Assembly: GCA_963848375.1 (NCBI GenBank)
Contig: CAWKDK010000028.1
Location: 248,001-312,000, forward strand
Source: JAJPJE01 sp963848375
GTDB lineage: Bacteria > Acidobacteriota > Terriglobia > Terriglobales > Acidobacteriaceae
Direction: 5' to 3'
Length of the DNA: 64,000 nucleotides
Positions 61,937 through 64,000 of this stretch are shown piece after piece. Below the pieces are notes generated by a model that was given only the letters and a program-made list of their open reading frames with translations, was not told where the DNA came from and ran no database searches. Numbering within the stretch: the stretch's first letter is position 1; the number at the start of each line of letters is the position of its first letter. The position numbers and the translations under genes were made by a program.

Positions 61937-61996
61937 GGGTAATAGGTAATTTCGGTGCTGCGAGCGAATTGCTCTTTTTCAAATTACCTATTACCC
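61937..61996. repeat. 16-bp perfect inverted repeat
   Basis: GGGTAATAGGTAATTT (61937-61952) and AAATTACCTATTACCC (61981-61996) are perfect complements separated by 28 nt, in the intergenic gap between the permease start and the stop of the 50-aa basic protein gene. Similar ATTACCGATTACGAATTACCG words occur at about 39909-39933. The stem is AT-rich and the right arm is followed by a weak T-rich stretch. It could be a terminator for the basic-protein gene or a dispersed repeat. Confidence 0.7.
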
Positions 61997-62011
61997 GGTT
62001 ATCTATTTCCC

Positions 62012-62164
62012 TTAGCGCTTGCTCTGACCGCGTACCAACTTCTTCACTTTGCGCTTCGTCGAACCACGGGGAGTAGTACGCTTCGGCTTCGGCGTAGCCT
62101 TCTTCCGCGCAGTGCGCTTCGCCTTTTTGCGTTCGTCTTTTGCAAGAGCTTTTGTATTTGGCAT
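62012..62164 (-). CDS. 50-residue Lys/Arg-rich basic protein
   Basis: A short ORF (ATG 62164, TAA 62012) encoding 50 residues, about half Lys and Arg, starting MPNTKALAKDERKKAKRTAR and ending RGSTKRKVKKLVRGQSKR. GGAAGAAG lies directly before the ATG. The composition resembles a nucleic-acid-compacting tail or a very small ribosome-associated protein. I know no family. It lies 39 nt after the helicase gene on the same strand and may be read from the same promoter. Below the size most gene callers accept. Confidence 0.6.
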   Translation of the reverse strand: MPNTKALAKDERKKAKRTARKKATPKPKRTTPRGSTKRKVKKLVRGQSKR

Positions 62165-62203
62165 TCTTCTTCCTTTTAATTGCAAGTGAGTGTTACTGCG
62201 AAT

Positions 62204-64000
62204 TCAGCAGCTTTCCAGCTGCGCGTACTTTTCCACCAGCTTCTTCAAGCCGAAGCGTGAAAATTGTACCGTAATCTTTGCGTCCTCGCCGTCGCCTTCG
62301 CGTTTGAAGACCGTTCCTTCGCCATACTTGGGATGCTTCACGCGCTGCCCCGGACGGAACCCGCGCTTTCCGGTAGGCGCTTCGATTTCAACTTTCGGTC
62401 GCGAGAACTTCTTTCCACGCGACGCGAAGAACTCTGCGATGTTGTCAATCGAGTTGTACGCCGGACCACTGTACGTAGTCTTCTTCGGCTGTTGATTTCC
62501 GTAGCGTGGCCGCTGATCTTCATCCTCGTACGCATAATGCGTCGATCCGAAATCGTGATCTTCGCCCGACGACCAGCTCGGCGTCGAGACACGCGTGTCA
62601 CGTCTTCCCGGTGATCCGATATCTTCAATCAGCTGCGGAGGAACTTCTTCCAGGAAGCGCGACGGCACGCTGGCTTCCGGCATATCGGTTCCGTAGCGGC
62701 GTCGATAGCGCGCTCGGCTCAGCACCAGCATGTCCATGGCGCGCGTCATACCCACGTAGCAGAGTCGCCGCTCTTCTTCCACCTCATCCGGATTGAGAAA
62801 TGTCCGCGAGTGCGGGAACAATCCCTCTTCCATCCCGGCCAGCACCACCAGCGGGAACTCCAGCCCTTTGGCCGAGTGCAGCGTCATCAGCGTGATCTGC
62901 GATCCCGCCTCGTACTGATCGGTGTCGCTCACCAGTGCAGCGTGATCTAGAAATTCCTGTAGCGTCTCGCCGCGATCTCGCGAATCCATGGCCGCATTCA
63001 CCAGTTCGCGCAAGTTGTCGATGCGCGCCAGTGCATCCGGGGTGTCTTCTTCCTCGAGTTGCTTGATGTACCCAGTGCGGTCGTGCAAAAACTTCAGGAC
63101 CTCGGCCGTCGAGGCCGGACGCGAATCCGTGGGGTCGCTGCGTTCTTCAATATCAAGCTCGCTCTGGTCGCTCGCACTCCCCAGCCATTGCTGGTACGTT
63201 CCCGCCAGCATGGCTCGCGATCCTTCAATGATGTCGCGGAAACCCTTGAGCGCCGTGAGCGCACGCGCTGGCAGCAACTGTCCTTTGATCGCCTGCTCAG
63301 TCGCGTTCCAAAGCGAAATACCGGTCTCAACCGCGAGTCGCTCCAGCACATCCAGCGTGCTCTTGCCGATCCCGCGCGTAGGCGTATTCACCACGCGCAT
63401 GAAGGCAATCGAGTCATCTGGATTCTGGATGAGCTTCAGATAGCCGATCATGTCCTTAATTTCGGCGCGCTCGTAGAACGAGAAGCCGCCCACAACCTTG
63501 TATTGCAGCTGATAACGCCGCAGCGCCTCTTCAAACAGTCGCGATTGCGAATTCGTGCGATACAGAATCGCCGCTCGCGCCTTATCGTCGCCGTCCGCCC
63601 GCGCCTGCGCCATGTACTTGCTGATGTAGTCAGCGGCGAAGAGCGCTTCGTTTTCGCCATCCGGCGCTTCGTAGTAGCCGATCTTCGATCCACCTTCGCG
63701 CGCCGTCCACAGGTTCTTGCCCTTGCGATGGACATTGTTCGCCACCACCGCCGACGCCGCTTCCAGAATCGGCTGCGTCGATCGGTAGTTCTGTTCCAGG
63801 CGGATGATCTTCGCTTCGGGAAACTCGCGCTCGAAATCCAGAATGTTGCGGATGTCGGCACCGCGCCATGAATAGATCGACTGATCCTCATCGCCCACTG
63901 CGCACACGTTGTGATGAACGCCCGCGAGCAGCCGCATCAGCTCATACTGCGGACGATTTGTGTCCTGGTACTCGTCAACCAGCACGTACTCGAACCGCCG
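62204..64000 (-). CDS. pcrA: UvrD/PcrA-family DNA helicase, partial
   Basis: A superfamily-1A 3'-5' helicase continuing past the right edge; about 599 residues are visible, lacking the N-terminal Walker A region. The visible part starts in VLVDEYQDTNRPQYE (Walker B), then GDEDQSIYSWRGAD (motif III), LEQNYRSTQ (IV), TLHSAKGLEFPLV (V) and CYVGMTRAMD (VI). After residue 540 a Tudor-like C-terminal domain (FRPGQRVKHPKYGEGTVFKR) is present, as in PcrA, where it contacts RNA polymerase. Unwinds DNA in repair and removes RecA or stalled polymerase. The 39-nt gap to the basic-protein gene suggests co-transcription. Confidence 0.94.
   Translation of the reverse strand, partial: RRFEYVLVDEYQDTNRPQYELMRLLAGVHHNVCAVGDEDQSIYSWRGADIRNILDFEREFPEAKIIRLEQNYRSTQPILEAASAVVANNVHRKGKNLWTAREGGSKIGYYEAPDGENEALFAADYISKYMAQARADGDDKARAAILYRTNSQSRLFEEALRRYQLQYKVVGGFSFYERAEIKDMIGYLKLIQNPDDSIAFMRVVNTPTRGIGKSTLDVLERLAVETGISLWNATEQAIKGQLLPARALTALKGFRDIIEGSRAMLAGTYQQWLGSASDQSELDIEERSDPTDSRPASTAEVLKFLHDRTGYIKQLEEEDTPDALARIDNLRELVNAAMDSRDRGETLQEFLDHAALVSDTDQYEAGSQITLMTLHSAKGLEFPLVVLAGMEEGLFPHSRTFLNPDEVEEERRLCYVGMTRAMDMLVLSRARYRRRYGTDMPEASVPSRFLEEVPPQLIEDIGSPGRRDTRVSTPSWSSGEDHDFGSTHYAYEDEDQRPRYGNQQPKKTTYSGPAYNSIDNIAEFFASRGKKFSRPKVEIEAPTGKRGFRPGQRVKHPKYGEGTVFKREGDGEDAKITVQFSRFGLKKLVEKYAQLESC

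Noticed and set aside
1..64000. tRNA, rRNA, CRISPR arrays, insertion sequences and prophage genes
   Set aside because: None recognised on reading both strands; no regularly spaced repeats and no transposase, integrase or capsid-like proteins.

Overview
The window looks like chromosome of an acidobacterium (Acidobacteriota, Koribacter/Terriglobia-like). This is inferred from protein character and gene content and was not tested by a search. The content is core metabolism mixed with secreted peptidases, an exopolysaccharide locus, zinc-ribbon Ser/Thr kinase signalling, Lys/Arg-rich nucleoid proteins and GC-rich dyad repeats between genes. I recognised no rRNA, tRNA, CRISPR array, insertion sequence or prophage.

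Layout. 1-12.9 kb: exopolysaccharide-type locus (PTPS-related membrane protein, 1393-aa TPR/outer-membrane protein, GT4, nucleotidyltransferase-like protein, STAS protein, flippase, ParB/sulfiredoxin-like protein, dTMP-kinase-like protein). 13-16.7 kb: queA, GH27 alpha-galactosidase, GT-C-like membrane protein. 16.9-21.8 kb: acnA, mntH and a DtxR/MntR regulator with a near-leaderless promoter and operator. 21.8-33 kb: M28 peptidase, DUF218 protein, rsmI, a truncated hypothetical gene, ferredoxin remnant, peroxiredoxin lacking its catalytic Cys, DUF2461, C26 amidotransferase, TetR plus DUF899 sharing an operator, LolA-like and FmdB proteins. 32.7-36.9 kb: histone-like protein, membrane protein, ATP-dependent DNA ligase, PRC-barrel protein, clear terminator. 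37-41 kb: membrane Ser/Thr kinase and SpoIIE-type phosphatase. 41-49.3 kb: M48 peptidase, YihY, PLC-like membrane protein, M28 peptidase, acyltransferase, Met/His-rich protein. 49.4-53.9 kb: hemE-hemH-hemY and gluQ. 53.9-58.6 kb: sulfite-reductase operon (siroheme reductase, precorrin-2 dehydrogenase, cobA, small membrane protein, YeiH-type exporter). 58.6-64 kb: small membrane protein, adenosine deaminase, APC permease, 50-aa basic protein, pcrA/uvrD helicase running off the edge.

Most interesting system: upstream of the siroheme sulfite/nitrite reductase lies a 33-codon ORF (54007-54108) with seven Cys codons in ten, followed 22 nt later by a 12-bp terminator hairpin with a T tract (54131-54175), then the reductase start at 54207. 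This is the layout of a cysteine-responsive transcription attenuator. Its promoter geometry suggests the leader may be translated from a leaderless mRNA, as in mycobacterial polycysteine short ORFs.

Caveat: thirteen single-base frameshifts split nine otherwise well conserved genes, including acnA and hemY. Twelve are apparent insertions and one is a deletion in a C run. This looks like residual indel error in the assembly rather than gene decay, so I annotate those loci as single genes and give the break positions.
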